In this document: one piece after another, positions 24,575 through 33,553 of the stretch
Layout: every line of letters begins with the position of its first letter
Position numbering within the stretch: the stretch's first letter is position 1
Source of the DNA: Bacteroidota bacterium
GTDB lineage: Bacteria; Bacteroidota; Bacteroidia; Chitinophagales; Saprospiraceae
NCBI GenBank assembly: GCA_018222965.1
Contig: JAAEZH010000004.1
Span: forward strand, 158,532 to 202,078
DNA length: 43,547 nucleotides
Direction of reading: 5' to 3'
Notes under the pieces: generated by a model
What the model was told of the DNA's origin: nothing
What the model saw: the letters and a program-made list of their open reading frames with translations, nothing else
Database searches by the model: none
Translations under genes and position numbers: made by a program

Positions 24575-25246
24575 CTATTCGACGAAAGTCGCAGCAGTCT
24601 GGCTGTAATATTCCAATTCTACCGTGGCGTCTATTCCTTCTTTATTTATTTTTTGGCGTTGTTTTTTTACCAGGTAGATAGTATTAATCCCCTTTCCCAG
24701 TTTTGTTATTTGATTGACAGGAAGCAGAATTGAATTGCCTTCGGAGGGGCCTGCAAGTGTAATAGACTGTGCTTTGTTTTGGGGGTCGCTAAAGATGAGG
24801 ACCAGTTCTTCCTCGGCAGTCAAAGGGCCATCGGGAAGAATGAGTGGAGCAGGATTGGCCGTGCCAATAGTGTCAGGTAGATTGAATCGGCGAACAGGAA
24901 TCATTTTTAATTCGAAGTTGATCCATGGTTCGGCAGATTCTCTTTTGCATGCAAAAGTTATTTTCTCCGGAAAGGTGCCCGAGTTTTCATACTGGTAGCG
25001 AATGATTTGGTCGCTGAGTACGCGTTTGCCCATTGCGCTTCCCTGAAAAGAAACCCCGCCCTTCATTTCTACGGCTTCCTGGGTGCCATCCGTGTTTTTC
25101 AGGAAAGTGGCTTCGGCTTTGTATTCTTGCCCGTCGGCGAGGTATCGCATGTAGAAATTGGCGGTGAGTGGTTCTTTATTGTTTTGAACCTCGCTGGCAC
25201 ATGCTTGCAACAGGAGTAAGCAGAGTAGGGGCAGGCAGTATTTCAT
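24575..25246 (-). CDS. Lipoprotein of unknown function
   Basis: 223 residues with a clear lipoprotein signal peptide (MKYCLPLLCLLLLQAC, Cys16). The mature part looks like an all-beta protein of two halves (ANFYMRYLADGQEYKAEATF; later EEELVLIFSDPQNKAQSITLAG) ending in VELEYYSQTAATFVE. I recognise no named domain. It is monocistronic, with a weak promoter box at 25280-25287 and about 230 bases separating it from carB. No terminator is evident downstream. Confidence 0.75.
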   Translation of the reverse strand: MKYCLPLLCLLLLQACASEVQNNKEPLTANFYMRYLADGQEYKAEATFLKNTDGTQEAVEMKGGVSFQGSAMGKRVLSDQIIRYQYENSGTFPEKITFACKRESAEPWINFELKMIPVRRFNLPDTIGTANPAPLILPDGPLTAEEELVLIFSDPQNKAQSITLAGPSEGNSILLPVNQITKLGKGINTIYLVKKQRQKINKEGIDATVELEYYSQTAATFVE

Positions 25247-25279
25247 TCGGATGTTTATTGAGAATTTATTATTTCCTGA

Positions 25280-25287
25280 TAAAAGTA
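25280..25287 (-). promoter_or_regulatory. Near-consensus -7 box for the lipoprotein gene
   Basis: The minus strand reads TACTTTTA (last base off TAnnTTTG), 33 bases upstream of the ATG. Confidence 0.3.
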
Positions 25288-25574
25288 TTTAAATCCTCAA
25301 ACTAAGCAAACTTTGTCCGGGGTCAGACTGAAATTGGGAAAGGATAGTCTGGTGAGGAAGCATTCGGCGTCTTACCTTCGTTTATTCAGTGTAAAAGCAA
25401 AAGCTTTTCAGGCAACCACTCCCCAAAAATCTACACGACCACATTGATTTGACGACCATCGTTTCCTTTGGAGGCGTTCCATTTTATTGAAAAAAGGCAG
25501 TTGATTTTGAAGCCTTTTGGATCAGAAACCTGACTTATTTCGGAAAGTGGTACCCATTGAAGGAGGCGTATACG

Positions 25575-25582
25575 TAATTTTG
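25575..25582 (+). promoter_or_regulatory. Bacteroidota -7 promoter box for the TonB receptor operon
   Basis: TAATTTTG, a perfect TAnnTTTG match. The transcript would start near 25588 and have a leader of about 100 bases that includes the hairpin at 25597-25620. No -33 box is obvious. Confidence 0.5.
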
Positions 25583-25596
25583 GAGATGTGAAGGCA

Positions 25597-25627
25597 GGTT
25601 CTAAGATTTTTTTTAGAACCCCTTTTT
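25597..25627 (+). terminator. Terminator-like hairpin in the leader of the TonB receptor operon
   Basis: Perfect 8-bp stem GGTTCTAA / TTAGAACC (25597-25604, 25613-25620) with an 8-base loop, followed by CC and five T. Placed between promoter and start codon, it would act as an attenuator or yield a short RNA of about 40 bases. Confidence 0.5.
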
Positions 25628-25691
25628 CACTAATATTGTGCGTTCGGCATCGCCCGGCGACAAAACGTAAGAATTCACAAAAACAAGGTCT

Positions 25692-28600
25692 ATGGTACGT
25701 AATTTACTCTTGATCCTCGCCTTGGTGCTTGGCGGCAGTGCTACAATGATGGCACAAACCGCCTTGTCCGGTAAGGTGACAGACACAGAATCAGGTGAGC
25801 CGGTCCTTTTTGGGAACGTTAAGCTCTATCTGAATGGTGTCTACAAAACGGGTACTCAGACCGACTTTGACGGAAACTACAGCTTCAGCCCGATTGATGC
25901 GGGTACATATGATGTTGAAGTTTCTTATGTCGGTTATACAACCCAACGAACTGAGGGTGTGGTAGTAAAGGCAGGTAAAGAAAACCGCCTGGATATTGCG
26001 CTTTCGGAAGGTGTGACAATGGATGTGGTAGAGGTGATTGGCTATAAAGTCCCTCTCATCGACCAGGATAACACCGAATCTGGTGGCCAGCTTACTGGTG
26101 ATCAGGTGATGAAGCTTCCTTCCAAAAGTATCAACGGCATCGTTGGTAACGTGGCTGGTGTAGCTTCGGCTGATGATGGAGACAATGTAACCATCAAAGG
26201 TTCCCGTTCTAATGCAACGGTATACTTCCTCGACGGGGTTCGTGTACGTGGTGCCCTTCCTCCCCAAACGGAGGTAGAGCAGCTGCAAGTAATTACGGGT
26301 GGTGTAGGTGCTCAGTACGGTGACGTAACGGGTGGTATCATCTCTATTACTACACGTGGTCCATCGAGTCGTTTTTCCGGAGGATTGGAAGTTGAAACTT
26401 CTGAATTCCTCGACAGCTACGGTTACAATCTGGTTAATGCCAACCTTAGTGGTCCGATCATCAAAAAGAAAGACTCTGAAGAAACCATTCTTGGTTTCCG
26501 TCTGGCCGGTCAGTACCGCCAGCGTCTGGATGATGACCCGGCTGCTATCAATGTATTCAAGGTGTCTCCGGAAGTACTTAGCGAATTAGAAGCAAATCCA
26601 ATCATTGAGTTTGGTAATGCTTTTGTGCCTGCCGGCGAATTTGTTGACTACAGTGGCGTGGAGGAATTCGCTTATCGTCCTAATGAAGAAGATAAGCGGT
26701 ATGACATCACGGCTAAGCTGGATGCACGTCTGAGTAAAAACATCGATGTATCCTTTACGGGTACTTACAACCAGAACGTTGACCGCTTCACGCCATCCGG
26801 TTATTCGAGTAATGCCGCACAGATCTCCTGGACGCAGTTTAACAGTCACAATAACCCATACCAGACAAGTACTCGTTATCGCGGGAACTTCCGTCTGCGT
26901 CACCGCCTTGGTTCACAAAACGTGGATTCCGAGGAGCGTCGTGATCCATCGACCATTCGGAACGCGTCTTATACGCTTCAGTTTGGTTATGAGCAGTTTC
27001 TGGACAATATTCAGGATACACGCCACGAAGACAACTTCTTCGATTACGGTTATGTAGGTAATTTTGATTATGAGTGGGTACCGGCACTTGGTAACCCGAT
27101 TAATCCGGAAACCTATCCTGCATTCCTTCAGCACCGGGACTACACGCGTACATACAACGGGTATACTTCAGGTGATATCAACCCGGTACTGGCAAACTAC
27201 AACAACTTCGTTGATGTAGATGCTGCGCTGGAACCTGAATTCCCTGCTGAGAATGGCTTTATTGCTACAAACTACTCTCGGATTTGGAACCTGCACTCAA
27301 ATGTAGGTCAGGTTTACAACCTGTATCGCAAGCGTGATCAGGAGACATTGAATTTCCGTGCCAGTAGCTCTTTTGAGCTGTGGCCTTCAAACTCGGAAGA
27401 TGCGAAGCACAACATTCAATTTGGTGTGCTTTACGAACAACGCACAGAGCGCGGTTATGACCTCAATCCTTTCGCACTTTGGAGAATCGCGGAGCAGCAG
27501 GCAAACCGGAACATTCTGGGTGTTGATACAACGGGAACATTTGATTACTTCAATGCCGGTATTATCGGTGGTGGTGTGATTGGAGATACCATTGTATTTG
27601 GAGAAGCTATCCCTCTCTATGGTGTCGTTACTGCCGAGCAGGAAGAGCTCCTTTTCTACCAGCGCGTACGCGACGTAGTAGGAGCCGGAAGTGGTGACTT
27701 TGTAAATGTTCACGAACTGAATCCTGATCAAATGAGCCTGGACATGTTCTCCTCAGCAGAACTGACAGGACAAAATATACTGGACTACTGGGGTTACGAT
27801 TACCTCGGTAATACAATAGAAGCATCCTTTGATGACTTCTTTACAGCAACAGATGAAAATGGTGTACGGACATTCCCGGTTGGGGCTTTCCGTCCAAATT
27901 ATCTGGCAGCTTACATCCAGGATCGCTTTACTTTCCGGGACATTATCTTCCGGGTGGGTGTGCGTGTGGATCGTTATGATGCCAACACCAATGTCTTGAA
28001 AGACCCATATTCTCTATATGACATTATGGGAGCCAATGACTTCCACGCCCAGTTTGGCGGGGAAGCACCTGAAACAATTGGAGACGACTTTAAAGTATAC
28101 CTCGACGGTGCAAACAGCGATAATGTGAAAGCATATCGTGACGGTGACCAGTGGTACTTCCCGAATGGTACAGAAGCCAATGACGGTAGTTTGATCTTTG
28201 GTCAAACCGTAGTTACACCTAAGTATACGGTAGATGATCCAAACATTCAGCGTCGTGGATTTGATCCTTCTATTACATTTGAGGATTACACACCACAGGT
28301 GAATGTGATGCCCCGTTTGGCATTCTCTTTCCCGATCTCCAACGAAGCAAACTTCTTTGCACACTACGATGTACTGGTACAGCGTCCGCCATCAAATACT
28401 GTGGCTACGCCAATCGATTACTACTACTTCGCAGAGCGTACGCAAATTCGGAACAACCCGAACCTGCGTCCGGAACGTACAATTGACTACGAAGTTGGAT
28501 TCCAGCAAAAGCTGACCAACTCTTCGGCATTGAAAGTTTCTGCCTACTACAAAGAGCTGCGCGACATGATCCAGTTCCGTACATTCCTGTACGTACCTGG

Positions 28601-29357
28601 TATCAACGGTCAGCAGTATGATACTTATGACAACCTGGATTTTGGTACAGTAAAAGGATTTACGTTCCAGTATGACCTTCGTCGTACAGGTAATGTATCC
28701 CTGCTGGCTGCATATACTTTGCAGTTTGCAGATGGTACCGGTTCTGATGCAAACTCTTCCCGCGGACTTTCAAGTCGGGGACTGCAACGGATCCTTTACC
28801 CGCTTTCTTTTGACGAGCGTCACCGTATCAATATTTCCATGGATTACCGCTATGCTTCCGGCAAAGCGTATAATGGACCACGTCTCTTCGGAGCAGACAT
28901 CTTTGCTAATGCTGGTTTGAACCTGCAGGCAATTGCCGTGTCTGGTCGTCCGTATACGGCTAAGATCGTTCCTGACCTCCTGGGTGGTTCTTCTACTCAG
29001 GGTGCAATCAACGGTTCTCGTCTGCCATGGAGTTTTGTAGTAAACATCCGTTTGGACAAAGACTTTACACTGGTTCAGCCTAAAGAGGATGGCCGTGGTG
29101 GATTGAACATGAACGTGTATCTGCGTGTTGCCAACCTTTTGGATACGCGGAACGTAGCGAATGTTTATCCGGCTACCGGTTCAGCAGCTGATGATGGTTA
29201 CCTTGATAGTTTCCTCGGATTGGATGCCATTCAGTCTGTAGCAGGTTCAGGCCGTTCGGTAGATGCATTTGTTGCTTCTTACCAATGGCGTATGTTGAAT
29301 CCAAACTTTTATACATTGCCACGTCGGATCTTCCTGGGTGCAATCTTTGACTTCTAA
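25692..29357 (+). CDS. TonB-dependent receptor with carboxypeptidase-like regulatory domain
   Basis: 1221 residues. Signal peptide is about 1-22 (ending MMAQ). A CarboxypepD_reg-like beta-sandwich is at about 24-105 (SGKVTDTESGEPVLFGNV, TDFDGNYSF, VSYVGYTTQ). The TonB plug is at about 130-225 (LPSKSINGIVGNVAGV, YFLDGVRVRG, GGVGAQYGDVTGGIISITTRG). A long outer-membrane barrel follows, ending in an aromatic (FLGAIFDF). The region FERTQIRNNPNLRPERTIDYEVGFQ-like around 915-935 is standard for these barrels. It should import or bind a ligand at the cell surface; the substrate is unknown. There is no SusD partner. Instead it is followed by a large surface protein and a PorV-type gene. Arg and Gly codons are mostly CGT/GGT, as in highly expressed genes. 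Confidence 0.93.
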   Translation: MVRNLLLILALVLGGSATMMAQTALSGKVTDTESGEPVLFGNVKLYLNGVYKTGTQTDFDGNYSFSPIDAGTYDVEVSYVGYTTQRTEGVVVKAGKENRLDIALSEGVTMDVVEVIGYKVPLIDQDNTESGGQLTGDQVMKLPSKSINGIVGNVAGVASADDGDNVTIKGSRSNATVYFLDGVRVRGALPPQTEVEQLQVITGGVGAQYGDVTGGIISITTRGPSSRFSGGLEVETSEFLDSYGYNLVNANLSGPIIKKKDSEETILGFRLAGQYRQRLDDDPAAINVFKVSPEVLSELEANPIIEFGNAFVPAGEFVDYSGVEEFAYRPNEEDKRYDITAKLDARLSKNIDVSFTGTYNQNVDRFTPSGYSSNAAQISWTQFNSHNNPYQTSTRYRGNFRLRHRLGSQNVDSEERRDPSTIRNASYTLQFGYEQFLDNIQDTRHEDNFFDYGYVGNFDYEWVPALGNPINPETYPAFLQHRDYTRTYNGYTSGDINPVLANYNNFVDVDAALEPEFPAENGFIATNYSRIWNLHSNVGQVYNLYRKRDQETLNFRASSSFELWPSNSEDAKHNIQFGVLYEQRTERGYDLNPFALWRIAEQQANRNILGVDTTGTFDYFNAGIIGGGVIGDTIVFGEAIPLYGVVTAEQEELLFYQRVRDVVGAGSGDFVNVHELNPDQMSLDMFSSAELTGQNILDYWGYDYLGNTIEASFDDFFTATDENGVRTFPVGAFRPNYLAAYIQDRFTFRDIIFRVGVRVDRYDANTNVLKDPYSLYDIMGANDFHAQFGGEAPETIGDDFKVYLDGANSDNVKAYRDGDQWYFPNGTEANDGSLIFGQTVVTPKYTVDDPNIQRRGFDPSITFEDYTPQVNVMPRLAFSFPISNEANFFAHYDVLVQRPPSNTVATPIDYYYFAERTQIRNNPNLRPERTIDYEVGFQQKLTNSSALKVSAYYKELRDMIQFRTFLYVPGINGQQYDTYDNLDFGTVKGFTFQYDLRRTGNVSLLAAYTLQFADGTGSDANSSRGLSSRGLQRILYPLSFDERHRINISMDYRYASGKAYNGPRLFGADIFANAGLNLQAIAVSGRPYTAKIVPDLLGGSSTQGAINGSRLPWSFVVNIRLDKDFTLVQPKEDGRGGLNMNVYLRVANLLDTRNVANVYPATGSAADDGYLDSFLGLDAIQSVAGSGRSVDAFVASYQWRMLNPNFYTLPRRIFLGAIFDF

Positions 29358-29373
29358 GAAGAAAAAGCCTCGT

Positions 29374-29401
29374 CCGCCGAAGGGGCGCTTCTCTTCGGCG
29401 G
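29374..29401 (+). terminator. Strong hairpin between receptor and surface-protein genes
   Basis: Perfect 9-bp GC-rich stem CCGCCGAAG (29374-29382) / CTTCGGCGG (29393-29401), followed by TACTTTATAATAAT. The T-run is weak, so partial termination or 3'-end protection of the receptor message is more likely than a full stop. Confidence 0.6.
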
Positions 29402-29436
29402 TACTTTATAATAATATTGATCGAAAAATTTCGAAC

Positions 29437-32400
29437 ATGCGAAACAATAGACTATGGCTCCTTTGCTTGTTTGGCGCGTTTGTGTGGACAACTGCCAGTG
29501 CTCACATAGACCCAAATCGCCAGACAACAAATATCAATGAGCCAAATTCAAATTCTAATACGGCGGTAAGCTTCCGGGCCGACTGTACCACCGCAGGTGC
29601 ACAGATCGACCAGGGGGTAAATCGCCTTACTGGCGGAAAAGTAAACAACGTTCGCGCGCGTCTTACGACGGGTGGTGACGTTTGGTGGGATCGTGGAGAC
29701 GGTCTCTATGTAGTTCCTCACGTAGATCCGGGTCAGCCGGAAGTATCTTCCATCTTTGCCGGTGCTGTTTGGCTCGGTGGACTTGACCCGGGGGGGTCGC
29801 TTAAAGTAGCTGGTCAGACCTATGGCAATGCTCAGGGTAACTCAGACTTTTGGGCAGGACCTCTTGATCCTGTTACCGGTCTTACTGACCTGGAAATTTG
29901 TGATGACTGGGATCGTTTCTTTGAAGTATATGCTTCAGAGATTGACCTGCACCTTTCACAATATGAGGAAGCTCTTGCAGCTGGCGAAGATTACGATCCG
30001 GATATGATTCCGGAAGGCGTAAAAGGCTGGCCGGCTCGTGGTAATGACTACTTCTTTGAGATTAATGAGTTTGAACTTCCAAATACAACTCAGGGTCTTG
30101 CCGGTTATTACGACCGCGACGGTAATATGAAGTATGAGCCTGCTGAAGGTGACTACCCTATTATTGAGATCCGTGGTTGTGAAGATCCTCAGTATCCGGA
30201 TCAAATGATCTTCTGGATCTATAATGATGCTGGTGGTATCCACGCGGAGTCTAATGCTGATGCCATCCAAATGGAGGTTCAGGTACAGGCTTTCTCCTAT
30301 GGTACCAATGACCAGATCAACGATATGACCTTTCAGCGTTATAAGTTGATCAACCGGGCAATTGAGGATATCGACTCTACCTTCTTTGCGATTTGGGTGG
30401 ATGCTGACCTTGGTTGTTATACAGATGATTATGTAGGTTGTGATACCAGTCGAAGCCTGGCCTATACCTACAATGCGGATGCAGCAGATGGTAACGTTGG
30501 AACTACCTGTCCTGACGGGATCAATACGTATGGTACTGAAATTCCGATCATTGGAGTGGATTACTTCCGCGGACCATTGAAGCCGATCTTTGACGCCAAT
30601 GGCGAACCAATTGATACGATTGAGTTGGGTATGTCTTCATTCACATACTTCAACAATCCTAGTCAGAATGCGCCGCCGACACCAACTACTGACCCGGCCA
30701 ATGCCGAGCAGTTCTACAACTACCTCTCCGGATCCTGGAGAGATGGTACTCCATTTACTTATGGAGGTGATGGTTATGGTGGAACGGATCCAATTGATTT
30801 CGCTTTTACAGAAGATCCAAACAACCAGCAAGGTTGGTCTATGTGTACCGAAAGCTTGCCTGAATATGACCGTCGTACGGTACAGGCCTCCGGTCCATTC
30901 CTTCTGAAGCCGGGTGCAACCAATGAGCTTATTATTGGAGCTGTTTGGGTACCGGAACTGGATTATCCTTGTCCGGATATTTCCAGACTTTTCCAGGCAG
31001 ATAATCTTGCTCAGAACCTCTTTGACAACTGTTTTGATATCCTCGACGGACCGGATGCACCGGACCTCGACTTTATCGAGCTTGATCAAAGTATTATTGC
31101 TGTATTGAGCAACGATACCCTGATTGTTAACTCCAATAATGCATACGAAATGTATGAGGAGAATGACCTGGAAGCAGATGCTTCTGGTGGAGATATCGAC
31201 TCTACATACAACTTTGAAGGTTATGTTCTGTACCAGCTTGCTGGTCCTGAAGTAACTACTGGTGATTATGACAATACAAATAAGGCCCGTATCGTAGCTC
31301 AGGTTGACCTGAAAAACGGTGTGTCTGAAATCTTTAACTGGACCTCTGTAACTGATCCAGGAACCGGAGAAGATATCTGGTATCCGGAGTTGGTTGTTCA
31401 GGGGCCTGATGAAGGTATTCGTCATACATTCGAAATCAATACAGACCTTTTTGCATCCGGTGACAACCGCCTGATCAATCATAAAAAATACTACTATTCC
31501 GTAATTGCCTATGCATACAACAACTGGCAACAGTATGATGCAGACGAAGATTCAGGACAGAAGCGTCCTTATATCGTAGGTCGTCGGAATATTAAGACTT
31601 ACACCGTGATTCCTCGTCCGATCGTAGATCGCGAATTGAATAGTTTCTACGGTGACGGTCCTGTGATTACCCGTATTGATGGTGTTGGAGTTGGAAACAA
31701 TTTTGTAGACCTTGATGAGGCTACGAAAGACGCGATCCTGAAAGACGGTTCTGCAGATGTTCTTACTTACCAGCCTGGCCAGGGACCTATCAACGTTAAA
31801 GTGTATAACCCGCTTGATGTTGTTGATGGTGAATTCCTGCTTACCCTTGTTGACGAAAACATGGGTAACAGTCAGCTTGATACGGCTGTATACTGGCAGT
31901 TGGAGAACTTAAGTAATCCTTCTGATCCGATCATTACTTCTGATCAAACTATTGATCAATTTTCTGAGCAGGTTCTGGCTAAATACGGAATTACCGTAAC
32001 CGTAGCCCAGGCTCCGGATGTAGGATCTTTGGTTGATGAGGCTAATGGTGCCATCGGTGCAGAATACGAATATGGCGATCCTTCCGGAACACAATGGTTC
32101 TTCGGCTTGCCCGATGATTTCAATGGTGAAACGTACCTGAACTACGTAGCTACTGCTGTAGGGGAGCCAGATAATGACCTGGATCCGGGTAATGCATTGA
32201 ATAATATCGGTGACGGAGGTTTTGTGCCTTTCCAACTCGCTGATTACCGGAACCGTACAGCTGGTTCGGAGTATGTTACTCCGGGATGGCGGAACAGTTC
32301 ATACGGTAGTCTTGTAAGAGACGCTGATCTTCTGGCAAATACAAACAATGTGGATATCGTCTTCACATCAGACAAGTCTCTCTGGAGCCGTTGTGTGATC

Positions 32401-33492
32401 GTTGAAACCGCAAATCCATACTATACTTCCTCTCTGGGTCTGCCTACAGATGGCAGCCGTGATCAGTTTGATCTACGTGCCCAGGCCTCTGTTTCTAAAG
32501 ATGATACAGATGGTGACGGACTTCCTGATCCTGATGGTGCCACCGACTTTGAAGGTGATCCTACCATGGGTATGGGTTGGTTCCCGGGGTATGCTATTGA
32601 TGTAGAGACTGGTGAGCGATTGAATATCTTCTTTGGAGAGAACTCTGCCTACTCTATCGAGAATGCAGAAGTAACCTTCCCGAATGCGGAAGAACTCTTT
32701 TTGGATGGTGTTTCGACTGCTGGAGACATGATGTTTAACCCGACTTCTCAGGTTGAACTCTTCCTGCCAGACTTTACAACTATTGCCAACTTTATTGGTG
32801 GTGGTCAGCACTTCGTTTATGTTAGCAACACGCCATACAATGGTTGTGAAGACATTTATAAAGTGTTGAAAAACCCGGCACAGGCCATTCAGCGTGTTCC
32901 AACACTGCGTGATCTGACCTGGGCAGGTTGGCCAATGATGGCTCAGGGTACCAGAATGACTTCATACAGCGAAGGTCTGATTCCTAATGATCTGACTATC
33001 AAGCTCCGTGTGAACAATCCATATCAGGTTGAAACCGCAACTGGTGAATACGACGGATATCCAACATACCGCTTTGTTCTCGATGGCCAGCAGGCTGATG
33101 AGCTGAGTGAGGAGGGCGTTACCTCTGCATTGGATATGATCAATGTTGTACCAAACCCGTACTACGCCTTCTCTGATTACGAAGGCAGTCAGTTTAATAC
33201 GACTGTTAAGATCACAAACCTGCCAGCTAAGTGTGTAGTAACTATCTACTCACTCGATGGTAAGTTTATCCGCCAGTATAACCGCGACGAATCCGGTGCT
33301 ATTCCGGAAGGAAATAACCGCGGTATTCAGACTGCACAGTATGCGCCTGATATTGAGTGGGATCTTAAAAACAATAAAGCAATTCCAATCGCAGCCGGGG
33401 TTTACCTCATTCATGTAGACGCTGGTGAGTTGGGTGAGCGGGTGATCAAGTGGTTCGGTACAAACCGGGCATTCGATCCATCCGGATTGTAA
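29437..33492 (+). CDS. Large exported surface protein with T9SS-type C-terminal domain
   Basis: 1351 residues from the ATG at 29437; the in-frame extension to 29338 overlaps the receptor gene and the hairpin. The signal peptide is MRNNRLWLLCLFGAFVWTTASA. Near the N-terminus lies IFAGAVWLGGLDPGGSLKVAGQTY with DFWAGPLDP, a pattern I recall from large Bacteroidota surface proteins. The middle is Asp/Asn-rich with calcium-type loops (YDRDGNMKYEPAEGDYP; DTDGDGLPDPDG near residue 1023). The C-terminal 115 residues (VVPNPYYAFSDY, VTIYSLDGKFIRQY, AAGVYLIHVDAGELGERVIKW) resemble the T9SS type A sorting domain but run on for about ten residues (FGTNRAFDPSGL). Probable T9SS substrate exposed at the cell surface; its partner may be the adjacent PorV-like protein. 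Function unknown. Confidence 0.85.
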   Translation: MRNNRLWLLCLFGAFVWTTASAHIDPNRQTTNINEPNSNSNTAVSFRADCTTAGAQIDQGVNRLTGGKVNNVRARLTTGGDVWWDRGDGLYVVPHVDPGQPEVSSIFAGAVWLGGLDPGGSLKVAGQTYGNAQGNSDFWAGPLDPVTGLTDLEICDDWDRFFEVYASEIDLHLSQYEEALAAGEDYDPDMIPEGVKGWPARGNDYFFEINEFELPNTTQGLAGYYDRDGNMKYEPAEGDYPIIEIRGCEDPQYPDQMIFWIYNDAGGIHAESNADAIQMEVQVQAFSYGTNDQINDMTFQRYKLINRAIEDIDSTFFAIWVDADLGCYTDDYVGCDTSRSLAYTYNADAADGNVGTTCPDGINTYGTEIPIIGVDYFRGPLKPIFDANGEPIDTIELGMSSFTYFNNPSQNAPPTPTTDPANAEQFYNYLSGSWRDGTPFTYGGDGYGGTDPIDFAFTEDPNNQQGWSMCTESLPEYDRRTVQASGPFLLKPGATNELIIGAVWVPELDYPCPDISRLFQADNLAQNLFDNCFDILDGPDAPDLDFIELDQSIIAVLSNDTLIVNSNNAYEMYEENDLEADASGGDIDSTYNFEGYVLYQLAGPEVTTGDYDNTNKARIVAQVDLKNGVSEIFNWTSVTDPGTGEDIWYPELVVQGPDEGIRHTFEINTDLFASGDNRLINHKKYYYSVIAYAYNNWQQYDADEDSGQKRPYIVGRRNIKTYTVIPRPIVDRELNSFYGDGPVITRIDGVGVGNNFVDLDEATKDAILKDGSADVLTYQPGQGPINVKVYNPLDVVDGEFLLTLVDENMGNSQLDTAVYWQLENLSNPSDPIITSDQTIDQFSEQVLAKYGITVTVAQAPDVGSLVDEANGAIGAEYEYGDPSGTQWFFGLPDDFNGETYLNYVATAVGEPDNDLDPGNALNNIGDGGFVPFQLADYRNRTAGSEYVTPGWRNSSYGSLVRDADLLANTNNVDIVFTSDKSLWSRCVIVETANPYYTSSLGLPTDGSRDQFDLRAQASVSKDDTDGDGLPDPDGATDFEGDPTMGMGWFPGYAIDVETGERLNIFFGENSAYSIENAEVTFPNAEELFLDGVSTAGDMMFNPTSQVELFLPDFTTIANFIGGGQHFVYVSNTPYNGCEDIYKVLKNPAQAIQRVPTLRDLTWAGWPMMAQGTRMTSYSEGLIPNDLTIKLRVNNPYQVETATGEYDGYPTYRFVLDGQQADELSEEGVTSALDMINVVPNPYYAFSDYEGSQFNTTVKITNLPAKCVVTIYSLDGKFIRQYNRDESGAIPEGNNRGIQTAQYAPDIEWDLKNNKAIPIAAGVYLIHVDAGELGERVIKWFGTNRAFDPSGL

Positions 33493-33501
33493 AATATATC
33501 C

Positions 33502-33534
33502 TGGAGGGGAGCTTCGGCTTCCCCTCCACCTTTT
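33502..33534 (+). terminator. Terminator-like UUCG hairpin between surface-protein and PorV-like genes
   Basis: Stem TGGAGGGGA/TCCCCTCCA (33502-33510, 33520-33528) plus an inner GC pair of bases closing a C(UUCG)G tetraloop, with one bulged T. It is followed by CCTTTT. It is very stable but has a short T-run, so it probably lowers rather than abolishes expression of the third gene. Confidence 0.6.
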
Positions 33535-33553
33535 AATCTGAAAACGAGCATTT

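Larger units (their letters stand above)
25247..25691. other. 445-base regulatory gap upstream of the TonB receptor operon
   Basis: No gene is seen. It holds the weak minus-strand box at 25280, a partial plus-strand box TACCTTCG at 25373, a perfect plus-strand box at 25575 and a terminator-like hairpin at 25597. It is the longest apparently regulatory gap in the window and precedes what looks like its most highly expressed operon. Confidence 0.6.

Noticed and set aside
29377-29401. Copy of the dispersed repeat in the hairpin after the receptor gene
   Set aside because: It shares only CGCCGAA and TTCGGCG; the stem sequence and loop differ, so it is treated as an independent hairpin.
30637-31530. 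297-aa open frame antisense to the large surface-protein gene
   Set aside because: A shadow of a well-supported gene with a signal peptide and T9SS-like C-terminus.
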